Notes: a model not told the origin generated them from the sequence alone. Positions 52,554 to 60,751 are shown, counted from the stretch's first letter. The stretch is 64,000 bases of DNA from an uncultured Collinsella sp. (GCA_934646815.1 CAKUEW010000001.1:1-64000), one strand, 5' to 3'. Made by a program: numbers and translations.

Positions 52554-52556
52554 AAC

Positions 52557-53138
52557 ATGCCTGAGCGTCTGGTTTCGACCGCGGTCTTGGGAAACCTCAA
52601 CGATCCGTCTTACGAGCTCTTGCTTCGCCGCAAGCTGGGCGGCGTGTTTGAGACCGATGAGCTGCTGCTCGAATGGGACCAGGCGGATGCCCCCTCGCTT
52701 ATGGGGGTGACGGAGCTGGGGCGTGCGGTCGAGATTCGTCGGGATGCTTCCGCGGCTGGCGAACGCTTGGCCGACGGCGATGTGCTCGCGACGGACCGAT
52801 TGGGCGTGGTGCCCGTGGCGGTCGTCGTGCGCCTGCACAGTGCCGAGGTTTATCTGATTGAAGTGGACCGCATGGATCCGGTGGCGCTGGCGCATGCGTG
52901 CTGGGAGATCGGCAATATGCATGCGCCGCTGTTTCGCGGTGACTCGGATGACCGTACCGTGCGCATGCTCACGCCGGTGCAGCCGGTGCTGGGCCGTATG
53001 CTCCAAGGAATCGAGGGCGTGCACCTTTCGACGGTTACGCGCGAGCTCGATGCGGACAGGCGGTTTACTTCCGGTGCCGCCGACGTTGTGGTGGGCATGG
53101 CCTCGGATTTTAAAATTGTCAAAAAGGCACGCGCTTAA
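52557..53138 (+). CDS. UreE-like nickel chaperone without urease genes
   Basis: The 193-residue protein matches UreE in order: an N-terminal beta-rich part (LLLEWDQADAP), RRDASAAGERLADGDVLATD, a VAVVVRL strand region, and the metal-binding helix DPVALAHACWEIGNMHAPLF. Its GNMH carries His122, equivalent to the conserved dimer-interface nickel ligand of UreE. The C-terminus has no His-rich tail. No urease or hydrogenase gene is in the window. The gene is coupled to the FKBP-type isomerase. It may deliver nickel to an enzyme encoded elsewhere. Confidence 0.75.
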   Translation: MPERLVSTAVLGNLNDPSYELLLRRKLGGVFETDELLLEWDQADAPSLMGVTELGRAVEIRRDASAAGERLADGDVLATDRLGVVPVAVVVRLHSAEVYLIEVDRMDPVALAHACWEIGNMHAPLFRGDSDDRTVRMLTPVQPVLGRMLQGIEGVHLSTVTRELDADRRFTSGAADVVVGMASDFKIVKKARA

Positions 53139-53191
53139 GCGTGCTGCATAGATGGGACGGGCTTTGATGTGCTGACATTTCAAAGCCCGTC
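53127..53191 (+). terminator. Tandem hairpins ending the isomerase/UreE-like unit
   Basis: GCACGC-GCTTAA-GCGTGC (53127-53144) overlaps the gene end. GACGGGCTTTGA (53156-53167) pairs perfectly with TCAAAGCCCGTC (53180-53191), followed by a T-rich stretch. The next gene starts 35 nt later. Confidence 0.75.
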
Positions 53192-53225
53192 TCATTATCG
53201 TTTTTCGTTGCTTTGGGGGAAGCAG

Positions 53226-54023
53226 ATGAGTCTTGAGGGAATTAAGCTGGTCGCATGTGACTTGGACGGCACATTGCTGCATCCGGGGGAACGCGAGCCC
53301 CGTCCCGAGGCATTTGAGTTGATTGAGGAGCTACACCGCCGCGGCATTGTGTTTATGCCGGCGAGTGGGCGCCAGTATGCGAGCCTTCGCTACCTGTTCG
53401 CGCCGGTGGCAGACGAGCTGGCCTATGTCTGCGAGAACGGCGCTCTAGTCATGGATGAGGGGCGTGCCGTAGTCAAGCGCTCCGTGGAGCGCGGCCTTGC
53501 GATGGATATCGCACATGCCGTGGTCGACTACCCCCATGCGGATGTGACGCTTTCGTGCGAGGGGCACCTCTACGTTATGAGCGGCAACGACGCCTTTGTC
53601 GACCACCTGCGTCGCGAGGTCCACTGCGATGTGGCTGTGGTCGATCGTCCCGAGGACATTGACGAGGATGTCATTAAAATCGCGTTTCAGACGCCCGAGG
53701 CCGATCAGCCGGCGGCGCTCGAGTATTTTGGGCGTCTCTTTAGCGACCGGGTCGACGTTATGACATCGGGAACTGAGTGGACGGACTTTATCGGGTTTAA
53801 TTCGGGTAAGGGTTCGGCGCTTGCGGACTACGGTCGTGCGCTGGGCATTTCGCCCAACGAGATGATGGCGTTTGGCGACAACGAGAACGACCGCGACATG
53901 CTCAATGTGGTGGGCCATCCCCGTCTGATGGAGAGCTGCAATCCCACGATGCGCGGCGTCAACGATCGCGTGCGCTATGTGACTATGGTGGAAGATGAGC
54001 TGCGCCGTTTACTGTCCGAGTAG
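53226..54023 (+). CDS. HAD-superfamily Cof-type sugar phosphatase
   Basis: It is a Mg-dependent phosphatase of the Cof (type IIB) HAD family, usually acting on sugar phosphates or similar small molecules. The 265-residue protein has motif I DLDGTLL, motif II PASGR, a C2B cap (about 85-185), motif III Lys in the GKGSAL region, and motif IV GDNENDRDML. ATG 53226 has GGGGGA upstream; the longer frame from 53169 crosses the terminator and is rejected. Confidence 0.9.
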   Translation: MSLEGIKLVACDLDGTLLHPGEREPRPEAFELIEELHRRGIVFMPASGRQYASLRYLFAPVADELAYVCENGALVMDEGRAVVKRSVERGLAMDIAHAVVDYPHADVTLSCEGHLYVMSGNDAFVDHLRREVHCDVAVVDRPEDIDEDVIKIAFQTPEADQPAALEYFGRLFSDRVDVMTSGTEWTDFIGFNSGKGSALADYGRALGISPNEMMAFGDNENDRDMLNVVGHPRLMESCNPTMRGVNDRVRYVTMVEDELRRLLSE

Positions 54024-54026
54024 CAA

Positions 54027-54095
54027 TTTGGGACATGCCTAGAAATCTACTTCTGCCGCAATGACCGGAAGGTAGATGTTAAGGCATGTCCCAAA
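54027..54095. terminator. Bidirectional terminator between convergent genes
   Basis: TTTGGGACATGCCT (54027-54040) pairs perfectly with AGGCATGTCCCAAA (54082-54095), with further pairing inside (AATCTAC with GTAGAT). T-runs flank both ends. It separates the HAD gene from the PerR-like gene. Confidence 0.85.
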
Positions 54096-54098
54096 AAT

Positions 54099-54479
54099 CT
54101 ACTGGCAGTTGGGGCAGAGGCCTTCGAAAATGGTGTAGTGCGAGGTGATGTGCCAGCCGGTTTCCTCGCTTGCTTGGGCATTTAGCTGGGCGTCGAATGG
54201 CAGAGGCACGTCGATGACGCGGCTGCACGAGGTGCAGATGACGTGTGCGTGCGGCTCGATCGTGCGATCGAAGCGACTGCCGCCCGGCGTCTTGATGGAG
54301 AGAATCTCGCCGGCATCGGCCAAGAGATTGAGGTTGCGATAGACCGTGCCGCGGCTAATTTTGTCATCCTGCTCGCGCACGGCGTTGTAAATCTCATCGG
54401 CAGTGGGGTGGTTATAGCTTTGGCGCACGGCGTCCAAAACCAGCTTCCGCTGCTTAGTATTTCTTCTTTGCACTGCCAT
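54099..54479 (-). CDS. Fur-family regulator, PerR-like
   Basis: It is a metal-dependent repressor with a winged helix. The 126-residue protein has the DNA-binding helix region (ADEIYNAVREQD, GTVYRNLNLLADAGEI) and two CxxC pairs for structural zinc (CTSC, CPNC). The sensing ligands look like PerR rather than Fur: NHPTADE, RFD, PHAH and VIDV match the His37, Asp85, His91/His93 and Asp104 pattern of Bacillus PerR. A role in peroxide sensing is therefore likely but not proven. ATG 54479 has AGAGGCG upstream on the minus strand. Confidence 0.85.
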   Translation of the reverse strand: MAVQRRNTKQRKLVLDAVRQSYNHPTADEIYNAVREQDDKISRGTVYRNLNLLADAGEILSIKTPGGSRFDRTIEPHAHVICTSCSRVIDVPLPFDAQLNAQASEETGWHITSHYTIFEGLCPNCQ

Positions 54480-54541
54480 GCGCTTCGCCTCTTTTCCGAT
54501 AACGGTAGGTAGACAAATGATACCGTATTTAGCACAGAATA

Positions 54542-54943
54542 CTAATAGCGCGGGTTAAAACCGTCTTCGGTTGCAAGGGGAGCGCGGGCCTGCGCATCCT
54601 CAAGACGGAAGCGGGTGCCCATGCGCTCGTACGAGGCGTGAAGCGCCTCGAGATGCGACAGGATGTTTGCGGGCGTGCCCTGAACCTCCATTTCGACCGA
54701 TCCATCCTCCATATTGCGCACCCAACCGGTGAGGGAGCGCGCCTGCGCCAGGTTGGTATTGGTAAAGCGAAAACCAACGCCTTGTACCTGTCCCGTCCAG
54801 CGAAGGAAATACCGTTGGGGCACGGGGCTGGTTGCGTCGTCGCTGGCCAGGACGGTAAGTCGTTGCCGCAGCTCCATCTCGAGAGCACACGGTTTTTGGG
54901 GCTCGCGCTTAGCGCCGGAAAAGAACTGTTCAAAGAAACCCAT
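54542..54943 (-). CDS. Acylphosphatase with N-terminal extension
   Basis: It hydrolyses acyl phosphates. Residues about 44-133 form the acylphosphatase fold, with GQVQGVGFR (phosphate loop and catalytic Arg) and GWVRNMEDGSVE (catalytic Asn). The first 43 residues (FFEQFFSGAKREP) are extra compared with the usual 90-residue enzyme. The open frame continues upstream to 55078 inside the next gene; ATG 54943 is chosen because it is just past that gene's stop. It is probably co-transcribed with the dehydrogenase gene. Confidence 0.87.
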   Translation of the reverse strand: MGFFEQFFSGAKREPQKPCALEMELRQRLTVLASDDATSPVPQRYFLRWTGQVQGVGFRFTNTNLAQARSLTGWVRNMEDGSVEMEVQGTPANILSHLEALHASYERMGTRFRLEDAQARAPLATEDGFNPRY

Positions 54944-54951
54944 AGCGCGAC

Positions 54952-56052
54952 CTAGCTCTGCGAATCGGCGGGGAAGGTGATGCCGGCCTGCTGGCGCACG
55001 GCATCCATGATGCGCAGCGAGACAAGCGTGACGTCGCGGTAGTGACCGAGCTCGTGGCGGCCGGCAGGGGTCTCCCAAATCTCCTCTTTAACGTTATCGA
55101 TGCCGCTGATGGCGGTGATAAAGTCGGCGAGCTCGTACTCCATGGTGTTGTTCGATTTAGGCAGGTCGAGCACGCGGCCGTTGTCGCCCTGTGCGCGGGG
55201 CGCCTCGGTGGCGGAGCCGCGCACGACATCGCCGCGGTAGTCGATGCGGACGTTGGAGGGCGTGGAGATGCGGTCGATTTGGATGGTGCCGCGCTCGCCT
55301 TCGATCTGCGAGGGCAGGTAGTCGTTGGTGATCTTGGAGTGCGCAAGCTCAATCGAGATGCGGCCACCGCCATAGCTGGCGAGGATGGAGCCGCAGCCAT
55401 CGATGGGGCCGTGCGTGAGCTTTTGCGTCGAGGGGTCGAGCAGTGTGGTCATGCTCGTGAGGCCCGAGGGCATGCCGAAGATTTCGACCATGGGCTCGAC
55501 AGTATAGACGCCGATGTCCATAAGGGAGCCCGAGGCCATATGGCAATCGAAGATGTTGGTGGCATGGCCAGACAGGATCTCGTTGTAACGGGAGGAATAC
55601 TTACCAAAGCGCAGCGAGGCGCGGCGGATGGGGGCGATCTCGCCCAGAACATCCTCGATGGCATGGAAGGCGGGGTCGTGGAGCGGGCGCATGGCCTCGA
55701 GGGCAACGACGTCCGCGGCTTCTGCCGCGCGGAACACCTCGAGCGCCTGGGCCTCGGTGGCGCAGAACGGCTTTTCGACGATGACGTGCTTGCCGCCGGC
55801 GATGCAGGCGAGGGCCTGTTCGTAATGGAGGGCGTTGGGGCTGCCGATATAGACGGCATCGACATCGGGCGCCGAGGCGAGCTCGTCGAGAGCGGTGAAG
55901 TTGCGCTCGCCGCCATGCTCGGCGGTAAATGCAGCACCGCGCTCGGCATCGCGCGAGAGTGTGCCCACAAACGCTGCCTGGTCGTTGGCATTGACGACCT
56001 GGATAAAGTCGTCGGTGATCATGGATGTTCCGATGGTCGCGATGCGCAGCAT
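54952..56052 (-). CDS. Gfo/Idh/MocA-family NAD(P)-dependent oxidoreductase
   Basis: It is a sugar or polyol dehydrogenase-like protein of unknown substrate. The 366-residue protein has an N-terminal Rossmann domain (RIATIGTSMITDDF replaces the usual GxGxxG by GTSMIT), GSPNALHYEQALACIAGGKHVIVEKPF with the conserved EKP lysine, and the C-terminal substrate domain with FDCHMASGSLMDIGVY (catalytic-type Asp/Tyr region). ATG 56052 has GGGGGA upstream on the minus strand. The altered glycine motif may change cofactor choice. Confidence 0.88.
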   Translation of the reverse strand: MLRIATIGTSMITDDFIQVVNANDQAAFVGTLSRDAERGAAFTAEHGGERNFTALDELASAPDVDAVYIGSPNALHYEQALACIAGGKHVIVEKPFCATEAQALEVFRAAEAADVVALEAMRPLHDPAFHAIEDVLGEIAPIRRASLRFGKYSSRYNEILSGHATNIFDCHMASGSLMDIGVYTVEPMVEIFGMPSGLTSMTTLLDPSTQKLTHGPIDGCGSILASYGGGRISIELAHSKITNDYLPSQIEGERGTIQIDRISTPSNVRIDYRGDVVRGSATEAPRAQGDNGRVLDLPKSNNTMEYELADFITAISGIDNVKEEIWETPAGRHELGHYRDVTLVSLRIMDAVRQQAGITFPADSQS

Positions 56053-56127
56053 GCGTCCCCCTTACGCCGTGTTGTCATACAAAATGAGTTTAGCGCGTGA
56101 GGACGTTGGCAATGGGCGAGAAGCTCG

Positions 56128-56613
56128 CTACAGATCGTTCTCGTTAAAGCCCGTGTCGATATCGAGGTTGCTGCCGTCTGCCGCCGTGGTGGCAAGCTCG
56201 TCGCAGCGCTCGTTGAGCTCGTGGCCAGCGTGCCCCTTGACCCAGATAAACTCAACCTTGTGCTGGCTCTTTGCGGCAAGGAGGCGCTCCCACAGATCGC
56301 GGTTTTTGACCGGCTGCTTGTTTGCAGTTTTCCATCCGCGTTTTTTCCAGCCGTCGATCCAGTGCTTGTTAAAGGCGTTGACGACGTATTGGGAATCGGA
56401 ATGGACCTCGACGTCGCAGGGGCGGTTGAGCGCCTCGAGTGCCACGATAACCGCCATGAGCTCCATGCGATTGTTGGTGGTCTTGGCGTAGCCGCGCGAA
56501 AGCTCGGAGGTGAAGGTCTTGCCGGCGGGATTGGTGTATTTGAGCACGGCGCCGTAGCCGCCGCGTCCCGGGTTTGATCGGGCCGAACCGTCGGTGTAGA
56601 TGATGACCTTCAC
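56128..56613 (-). CDS. rnhA: Ribonuclease HI
   Basis: It degrades RNA in RNA-DNA hybrids. The 161-residue protein has the DEDD set: Asp in [11 protein letters not shown], Glu in NRMELMAV, Asp in [10 protein letters not shown], and Asp in ERCDELA, plus the basic handle [20 protein letters not shown]. The start is GTG 56613, with AAAGGA upstream on the minus strand. It is a stand-alone gene between the dehydrogenase and the LysR regulator. Confidence 0.96.
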   Translation of the reverse strand: MKVIIYTDGSARSNPGRGGYGAVLKYTNPAGKTFTSELSRGYAKTTNNRMELMAVIVALEALNRPCDVEVHSDSQYVVNAFNKHWIDGWKKRGWKTANKQPVKNRDLWERLLAAKSQHKVEFIWVKGHAGHELNERCDELATTAADGSNLDIDTGFNENDL

Positions 56614-56676
56614 GGGTTTCCTTTCGTTAGGTGTAGTTCGCGCGAGTGACTATTGTAGCGCCATGCTCGCAAAGGG

Positions 56677-57615
56677 CTAACAATCTACGATTTCTACCCC
56701 GTTCCTAGATGGCTGGTTTTCTTGGATGATGCGGTTGAGCTCGTCGAGGTATTGCTGTAGCAGGAAAGAGGGTTTGCGCTCGTCGTTCATGATGTAGCCC
56801 ACCTGCATCGTTGGGGCGTCTGCCAGCGGAATCGATGCCATGCCCCACTGCATTTCGGTGGAAAGGACGCCGGTCGACAGCGTATAGCCGTTTGAGGTGA
56901 TGAGCAGGTTGGTGAGCGTGCCACGGTCGGACACGCGGATGTTGCGGTTGCAGGGGATGTAGCTAAACGGTTCCTCGGCATAGTAGAAGGAGTTTGAGGT
57001 GCCCTGCTCAAAGCTGTAACGCGTATAAGGCGTGAGGTCGGCAAGCGACAGATGCGGACGGCGAGCGAGGGGGTGGCGCTCGCTGACAAATACATGCACG
57101 TCGGCATTGAAGAGGGGGTGGAAGGTCGCACGGGCATCGGCAAAGGCCTTTTGCAGGACGCGGGAGTTGAAGTCATCCAAGTAGAGAATGCCGATATCGC
57201 TGCGAAATGCGCGCACGTCGTCGATAATCTGCGACGTGGTGGTCTCGCGCATGATGAACTCGAACTTTTCGTCCCTACAACGCTCGACGACGTTGACGAA
57301 CGCCTCGACCGAGAAGGCATAGTGTTGGGCCGAGATAGCAAGGCGCGCCTGGGGCGTACCGCCGTCTGCATAGCGGGCCTCGAGCATGTCCGCCTGCTCA
57401 ACCACCTGGCGTGCGTAGCTTAGGAGCTCGGTGCCGTCATTGGTGAGCGTGACGCCGCGGCTGGAGCGCGTGAAGATCTCTAGATGGAGCTCTTGTTCCA
57501 GGCTCTTGATGGCGTTGGAGATATTGGACTGGGCCGTATAGAGGTGCTGGGCTGCGGCGTTGATCGAGCCGGATTCTGCCACGGCGATAAGAAAGCGAAG
57601 CTGCTGGAGGGTCAT
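56677..57615 (-). CDS. LysR-family regulator, divergent from metY
   Basis: It is a LysR-type activator or repressor with an N-terminal helix-turn-helix (residues 1-60, LRFLIAVAESGSINAAAQHLYTAQ region) and a periplasmic-binding-like effector domain. It lies divergent from metY with 273 nt between the starts, the usual arrangement for a LysR and its target, so it probably controls sulfur amino acid synthesis. Some residues of the effector domain (RETTTSQIIDDVRAFRSDIGIL) resemble CysB-like sensors only loosely. ATG 57615 is used. Confidence 0.88.
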   Translation of the reverse strand: MTLQQLRFLIAVAESGSINAAAQHLYTAQSNISNAIKSLEQELHLEIFTRSSRGVTLTNDGTELLSYARQVVEQADMLEARYADGGTPQARLAISAQHYAFSVEAFVNVVERCRDEKFEFIMRETTTSQIIDDVRAFRSDIGILYLDDFNSRVLQKAFADARATFHPLFNADVHVFVSERHPLARRPHLSLADLTPYTRYSFEQGTSNSFYYAEEPFSYIPCNRNIRVSDRGTLTNLLITSNGYTLSTGVLSTEMQWGMASIPLADAPTMQVGYIMNDERKPSFLLQQYLDELNRIIQENQPSRNGVEIVDC

Positions 57616-57635
57616 CGAAGGCGGTCCTTTCGATT

Positions 57636-57656
57636 GTTATCTGCAAAACCGATAAC
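57636..57656. promoter_or_regulatory. LysR-type binding site candidate
   Basis: GTTATC-N9-GATAAC is a perfect 6-bp inverted repeat containing the T-N11-A pattern of LysR sites. It lies between the LysR start and the metY promoter. Confidence 0.5.
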
Positions 57657-57676
57657 AGGTTAGCGCTTTTAAGTGA

Positions 57677-57705
57677 TTGACGGTATCTGGCGATACTCGT
57701 ACTAT
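57677..57705 (+). promoter_or_regulatory. metY promoter with operator in the spacer
   Basis: TTGACG (57677-57682) and TACTAT (57700-57705) are spaced by exactly 17 bp. GTATC-TGGC-GATAC (57683-57696) is a perfect inverted repeat filling the spacer and resembling the GTTATC/GATAAC site upstream, so the same regulator could bind both. Confidence 0.7.
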
Positions 57706-57774
57706 TCAAAACACACAAAGGCGGTAGGTAAATAAGCCAACCACGGAAACGGGAAGTCGAAAGGAGGCCCGCCT

Positions 57775-57828
57775 ATGAATTGCACATCACGACGAATGCC
57801 GGGCTCCTGTTTGCGCCCGTTGGCGTGA
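57775..57828 (+). CDS. Cysteine-containing leader peptide before metY
   Basis: A 17-codon frame, MNCTSRRMPGSCLRPLA, starts at ATG 57775 and ends at TGA 57826-57828. It has an excellent ribosome binding site (AAGGAGG, 57761-57767, 7-nt spacing). The peptide has two Cys codons (57781 and 57808). CGGGC and GCGCCCG pair inside the frame, and CTCCTG (57804-57809) can alternatively pair with CAGGAG just after the stop, so ribosome position could select structures. The peptide is too short to identify by homology. It may be an attenuator sensing Cys-tRNA for the downstream O-acetylhomoserine sulfhydrylase gene. Confidence 0.55.
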   Translation: MNCTSRRMPGSCLRPLA

Positions 57829-57888
57829 TCAGGAGACTTACGACTTACTTTTCTCACTTATGTACTACGACTGATCAAGGAGATCATC

Positions 57889-59199
57889 ATGAGCCAGTTC
57901 ATCAACAACCCCGAGCACACCTTTGGTTTCGACACCCTGCAGCTTCATGTTGGCCAGGAGAGCGCCGATCCCGCGTCCGATGCCCGCGCCGTGCCGATCT
58001 ACCAGACCACGAGCTATGTGTTCCGCAACGCTCAGCACGCCGCCGACCGTTTTGGTCTTGCCGACGCCGGTAACATCTACGGTCGTCTGACCAACTCCAC
58101 CCAGGGCGTCTTTGAGGACCGCATCGCCGCGCTCGAGGGCGGCGTGGCCGGCCTCGCCGTTGCCTCTGGCGCCGCTGCTATCACCTACGCCCTGCAGGCC
58201 CTCGCTCAGGCTGGTGACCACGTCGTAGCGCAGAAGACCATCTACGGCGGCTCCTACAACCTGCTGGAGCACACCCTCTCCCAGTTTGGCGTCGAGACCA
58301 CCTTCGTCGACGCACACAACCTGGACGAGGTCGAGGGCGCCATCAAAGACAACACCACGGTCATCTACCTCGAGACGCTCGGCAACCCCAACTCCGATAT
58401 CCCCAACATCGACGCCATCTCCGAGGTCGCTAAGAAGCATGGTCTGCCGGTCGTCGTCGATAACACCTTTGGCACCCCGTATCTCTTCCGTCCGCTTGAG
58501 CACGGTGCCAACATCGTCGTGCACTCCGCGACCAAGTTTATCGGCGGCCACGGCACCTCGCTGGGCGGCGTGATCGTCGACGGCGGCAACTTTGACTGGA
58601 AGGCGAGCGGCAAGTACGCCCAGATCGCCGAGCCCAACCCCTCCTATCATGGCGTGTCGTTTGCCGAGGCTGCCGGCCCCGCGGCCTTCGCGACCTATGT
58701 CCGCGCTATTCTACTGCGCGACGAGGGCGCCTGCATCAGCCCGTTTAACGCCTGGGTCCTGCTCCAGGGCACCGAGACCCTGTCGCTGCGCGTCGACCGT
58801 CATGTGGAGAACACCAAGAAGGTCGTTGAGTTCCTGACCGGTGACAGCCACGTTGCCAAGGTGAACCACCCGAGCCTGCCGGAGCATCCCGACCACGAGC
58901 TCTACAAGGAGTACTTCCCCAACGGAGGCGCCTCGATCTTCACCTTCGAGATCAAGGGCGGCCAGGAGGCTGCTTGGAAGTTCATCGATCACCTGCAGGT
59001 GTTCTCGCTGCTCGCCAACGTGGCCGACGTTAAGTCGCTCGTCGTGCACCCGGCTACCACCACGCACTCCCAGCTCTCTGCCGAGGAGCTCGCCGAGCAG
59101 AACATTACGCCCTCCACGATCCGTCTCTCCATTGGCACCGAGAACGCCGAGGACATCATTTGGGATCTGAAGCAGGCCTTTGCCGCGCTGGACGAGTAA
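57889..59199 (+). CDS. metY: O-acetylhomoserine sulfhydrylase (PLP-dependent)
   Basis: It makes homocysteine from O-acetylhomoserine and sulfide. The 436-residue Cys/Met metabolism PLP enzyme has [10 protein letters not shown], the NPNSDIPNI region, [17 protein letters not shown] and the PLP lysine Lys216 in [10 protein letters not shown], the longer form typical of MetY. ATG 57889 has AAGGAG (in TCAAGGAGATCATC) upstream. It is preceded by a leader peptide and a LysR site and followed by a strong terminator. Cystathionine synthase-like activity is possible in this family but less likely from length and motifs. Confidence 0.94.
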   Translation: MSQFINNPEHTFGFDTLQLHVGQESADPASDARAVPIYQTTSYVFRNAQHAADRFGLADAGNIYGRLTNSTQGVFEDRIAALEGGVAGLAVASGAAAITYALQALAQAGDHVVAQKTIYGGSYNLLEHTLSQFGVETTFVDAHNLDEVEGAIKDNTTVIYLETLGNPNSDIPNIDAISEVAKKHGLPVVVDNTFGTPYLFRPLEHGANIVVHSATKFIGGHGTSLGGVIVDGGNFDWKASGKYAQIAEPNPSYHGVSFAEAAGPAAFATYVRAILLRDEGACISPFNAWVLLQGTETLSLRVDRHVENTKKVVEFLTGDSHVAKVNHPSLPEHPDHELYKEYFPNGGASIFTFEIKGGQEAAWKFIDHLQVFSLLANVADVKSLVVHPATTTHSQLSAEELAEQNITPSTIRLSIGTENAEDIIWDLKQAFAALDE

Positions 59200-59260
59200 G
59201 GCGATTTGTGCAAGGACCCCTTGCGACTCGATAGGTATAACTGCATAAAATGCCTGCTAA

Positions 59261-59300
59261 GGACGCCTGTGCGAACAATGTTTGCACAGGCGTCCTTTTT
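59261..59300 (+). terminator. metY terminator
   Basis: GGACGCCTGTGC (59261-59272) pairs perfectly with GCACAGGCGTCC (59284-59295), followed by five T. Confidence 0.95.
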
Positions 59301-59511
59301 GCATATGCAACGCCCAAAAACAGGGAATTTGGCATGTTTTATCCAATTAGGATGTGGAAAACTCCTGTTTTACGGGTGTTTCTTTTACGCAAATGACGTG
59401 CACCTTTTGAGAAAAACCGCAGGTCGCGAAAAGCTCGGGGTACTATGCAGCGCGATCGAATCACACGCAGCTCAAACGCAGCAAAAACGTACTACGGAGG
59501 TTTCCAGCTAC
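59301..59511 (+). promoter_or_regulatory. Leader of the secreted-protein gene
   Basis: This stretch holds no supportable gene. The long open frame from 59206 that runs into the secreted-protein gene crosses the metY terminator and has no conserved sequence before 59512. A clear promoter pair was not found. Confidence 0.3.
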
Positions 59512-60288
59512 ATGAGGATCGATTCACGAACACCGAAAGCCGTCGCCCTTTCTGCCGCTTTGACTGTGGCGCTTTTGGCGGGTGCCGGCGCAACCGATGC
59601 CCACGCGACCACGCTGTCCGACACGGTCGGTGCTACTCCGTCCGAGGCGACGCTCATGCAGCCCGTCGACTATCGCGGCGATGGCTTTGGCTCCATGCAG
59701 GAGTGGAACGCTTCGATGGAAGCCAAGCGCGACTCTTTGGAGGTTCGCGCCCAGATTATCATGAATATGTATGGTGACTACGCCACCGATGACGAGTGCG
59801 CTGTTCTGCAAGGCTGCATCGATGGCTCGGGCAATCTTCTGACGATGGAAGATGTCGATGCCAAGTCGACCGAGCTCGACGAGCTGCGTATTGCGCTTGA
59901 GGGCGCGAAACGCGAAGCGCTCGAGGCTGCGGCAGCCGAGGCCGAAGCTGCCGAGGCTGCCCAGGCCTCGTATTACAGTGCCGGCTACAATTCGTCCTAT
60001 TCGACTGCCGCATATTATGCGAACGGCTCGGGACTGACGCGCTCGAGCGGCGTTAACAATTACAACGGACGTCGCGAGACCTATTACAGCAGCAACGTGC
60101 TCTATCATCACCGCACGGGTGAGTGGACTCAGGATTCCGAGGGCTTTTGGCGCGATTCCGATGGCTATTACGTCGTTGCCGCGGGCGATAAGGCTCAGGG
60201 CTCTACCTTTACCGGATCCAAGGGCGAGTGCAAGGTGTATGACTCCGGCTGCGCTGCCGGCACCACCGATTACTATACCGGCTGGTAA
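59512..60288 (+). CDS. Secreted protein of unknown function
   Basis: I do not recognise this family. The 258-residue product has an N-terminal signal peptide (hydrophobic AVALSAALTVALLAGAGA, cleavage near AHA-TT), a mature N-terminal helical part with an Ala/Glu-rich coiled-coil-like stretch (about 125-150), a Tyr/Ser/Asn-rich low-complexity middle, and a C-terminal segment with repeated aromatic/Gly turns (DSEGFWRDSDGYYVVAAGDK) ending in two Cys and a terminal Trp. Two further Cys lie near position 103-108. The paired Cys could form disulfides outside the cell. ATG 59512 has CGGAGG 11 nt upstream. It may be a cell-surface or envelope protein. Confidence 0.7.
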   Translation: MRIDSRTPKAVALSAALTVALLAGAGATDAHATTLSDTVGATPSEATLMQPVDYRGDGFGSMQEWNASMEAKRDSLEVRAQIIMNMYGDYATDDECAVLQGCIDGSGNLLTMEDVDAKSTELDELRIALEGAKREALEAAAAEAEAAEAAQASYYSAGYNSSYSTAAYYANGSGLTRSSGVNNYNGRRETYYSSNVLYHHRTGEWTQDSEGFWRDSDGYYVVAAGDKAQGSTFTGSKGECKVYDSGCAAGTTDYYTGW

Positions 60289-60313
60289 TGTGGCCGACAT
60301 CAATCGGCATATG

Positions 60314-60360
60314 ACGGGCGTCTTTACCGAGCTTTCGGGCAAGGAAAAGACGCCCGTTCT
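60314..60360 (+). terminator. Terminator of the secreted-protein gene
   Basis: ACGGGCGTCTT (60314-60324) pairs perfectly with AAGACGCCCGT (60347-60357), followed by TCTTTAT. Confidence 0.85.
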
Positions 60361-60472
60361 TTATGCGTATTTGAGCTAACAGAGCCCTTACCGTGGCAGT
60401 ACGTCGGGCATATGGGCACGGGGCACACTAAGTCATGAGAAATAAGGTCTTTCTCGTGGAGGAAGTGGTCCC

Positions 60473-60679
60473 ATGAACGCTCGAGATATCGCGATTGCAG
60501 CTGTTGCGCTGGTCCTTGGCTGCCTTGGCCCGACCGCTGCATTGGTTGCGGGCATGCAGTCCACGTCGGGTGCGGCTCCCATTGTCGTGGGTGCTTTGAT
60601 CGCCGCCGCGTTGCTTGGAAGTGCCGGCGTCGCCCTCTGCCGCGATGACGAGGACGAGATACCGGAGTCCCAGCTCTAG
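60473..60679 (+). CDS. Small membrane protein, unknown function
   Basis: The 68-residue product has two hydrophobic segments (about 7-27 and 35-56) and an acidic tail (CRDDEDEIPESQL). ATG 60473 has GGAGG about 10 nt upstream. It lies between two terminators and is probably a monocistronic gene. No family was recognised; a single-gene hairpin-topology membrane protein is all that can be stated. Confidence 0.6.
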   Translation: MNARDIAIAAVALVLGCLGPTAALVAGMQSTSGAAPIVVGALIAAALLGSAGVALCRDDEDEIPESQL

Positions 60680-60717
60680 CGGTAGGGAAGCCGGCTGCTG
60701 GTTTAGATGAAGATAAA

Positions 60718-60751
60718 GCCGCCGTAAGGGGAGCGCCCTTGCGGCGGCTTT
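60718..60751 (+). terminator. Terminator after the small membrane protein gene
   Basis: GCCGCCGTAAGGG pairs with CCCTTGCGGCGGC (one wobble), followed by TTTG. It is convergent with the PanE-like gene and may serve both directions. Confidence 0.75.

Noticed and set aside
57706..57888. SAM riboswitch in the metY leader
   Set aside because: The conserved S-box and SAM-II/SAM-IV core elements are not visible. The leader peptide explains the region better.
57780..58073. Alternative TTG-started frame across the metY start
   Set aside because: It overlaps metY in another frame and has no binding site, unlike the leader peptide at 57775.
59206..59511. Long in-frame extension upstream of the secreted protein gene
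   Set aside because: It crosses the strong metY terminator and ends just before a standard signal peptide with its own ATG and GGAGG.
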